From Polaromonas jejuensis NBRC 106434 (GTDB lineage Bacteria > Pseudomonadota > Gammaproteobacteria > Burkholderiales > Burkholderiaceae_C), in NCBI RefSeq assembly GCF_001598235.1, contig NZ_BCYO01000002.1, positions 342,416 to 406,415 on the forward strand: a stretch of DNA of 64,000 nt, written 5' to 3'. The position numbers were made by a program, and so were the translations under genes. A model generated the notes under the pieces. It did not search any database and was not told the origin of the DNA. It saw only the letters and a list, made by a program, of their open reading frames with translations. Below are positions 63,685-64,000 of this stretch, piece by piece. Position 1 is the first letter of the stretch; every line of letters begins with the position of its first letter.

Positions 63685-64000
63685 ATGCTTATTGGCGTAC
63701 CCGCCGAAATCACGGCCGGAGAGACACGCGTTGCCATCACGCCGGAAACGGCCAAAAAGCTTAAAAGCCAGGGCCACACCATCCGCGTCCAGTCGGGCGC
63801 CGGCGTGGCCGCCAGCGTTCCCGATGACGCCTACCTCGCGGTGGGCGCCGAGATCACCGACGCCGCCGGCGCTTATGCCGCGGACATCGTGCTCAAGGTG
63901 CGCAGCCCGCTGAACGGCGAAATCGCGCATGCCAGGCCCGGCAGCGTGCTGGTCGGCATGCTCAATCCCTTTGATGCCGCCGGTCTGCAGCGCCTGGCCG
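63685..64000 (+). CDS. pntA: NAD(P) transhydrogenase alpha subunit, 5' part (runs off the window)
   Basis: First 105 codons of the alpha subunit of the proton-translocating transhydrogenase, which exchanges hydride between NADH and NADP. MLIGVPAEITAGETRVAITP and LKSQGHTIRVQSGAG are the family N-terminus. GAAGGA precedes the ATG. It is 31 bases after idnD; the redox enzymes before it would create demand for cofactor exchange. The 3' part is outside the window. Confidence 0.9.
   Translation, partial: MLIGVPAEITAGETRVAITPETAKKLKSQGHTIRVQSGAGVAASVPDDAYLAVGAEITDAAGAYAADIVLKVRSPLNGEIAHARPGSVLVGMLNPFDAAGLQRLA

Noticed and set aside
1..64000. tRNA genes, CRISPR arrays, phage genes, complete insertion sequences
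   Set aside because: Intergenic regions were read for cloverleaf, T-loop, regular spacer repeats and transposase motifs; none was found.

Overview
The window is GC-rich chromosomal DNA from a betaproteobacterium, most likely Comamonadaceae (Polaromonas or Rhodoferax-like). This rests on the gene neighbourhoods (perM-hda-HAD-pcnB-folK, murJ near rpsT, edd-eda), on many Liv-type and LysR genes, and on several copies of a short repeat that I associate with this family. No tRNA, rRNA, CRISPR array or complete insertion sequence was recognised.

Region 1 (1-9.4 kb) is a mixed stretch. It holds the end of a Liv-type ABC ATPase, SixA, an exported PCMT-like methyltransferase next to a membrane-bound spermidine-synthase-like protein, a small exported protein, a CBS-BON/DUF488 pair and a LysR regulator. 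Between them lie three decayed gaps, one with a response-regulator remnant.

Region 2 (9.4-27.1 kb) is mostly core genome: gloA, eda-edd (Entner-Doudoroff), an OmpA-like protein, a ChaC-like cyclotransferase, a MobA-like nucleotidyltransferase, pdxH, the perM-hda-HAD-pcnB-folK series, purM, an MFS transporter, a SirB1 protein, murJ and rpsT with a clear terminator. An exported protein with an HD-phosphohydrolase pattern sits between murJ and rpsT.

Region 3 (27.2-64 kb) is a catabolic island. On the minus strand accB-accC-pxpB-pxpC-(BCCP-like)-pxpA is followed by SDR-permease-permease-ATPase-binding protein. On the plus strand are aminotransferase-rraA, a second aminotransferase, livKHMGF-hyuA-hyuB-SDR-HpaI aldolase, and a 2-hydroxyacid dehydrogenase-gntK-SDR-idnD-pntA series. 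Three LysR genes are interspersed, two of them very like Nac. A module of about 6.5 kb (aldo/keto reductase and CUT1 sugar ABC transporter) is inserted between two 767-bp direct repeats; it splits off a truncated aminotransferase and a truncated rraA.

The most striking signal is a 65-bp promoter module with fixed geometry: a Nac-type box ATA-N9-TAT, a -35 element (TTGGYG-like) starting exactly 35 bases after the box start, and a TAnnnT -10 exactly 24 bases after the -35 start. The box centre falls at about -64. It lies in front of the SDR/ABC operon, the acc-pxp operon, both aminotransferases (plus the truncated copy), the 2-hydroxyacid dehydrogenase operon and, with one mismatch in the box, the livKHMGF-hyuAB operon. 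This ties the island into one probable regulon of a Nac-like LysR protein. Within it, a multi-subunit biotin carboxylase plus PxpABC set resembles a split urea-carboxylase-like enzyme and includes a carrier-like subunit without the biotinyl lysine.
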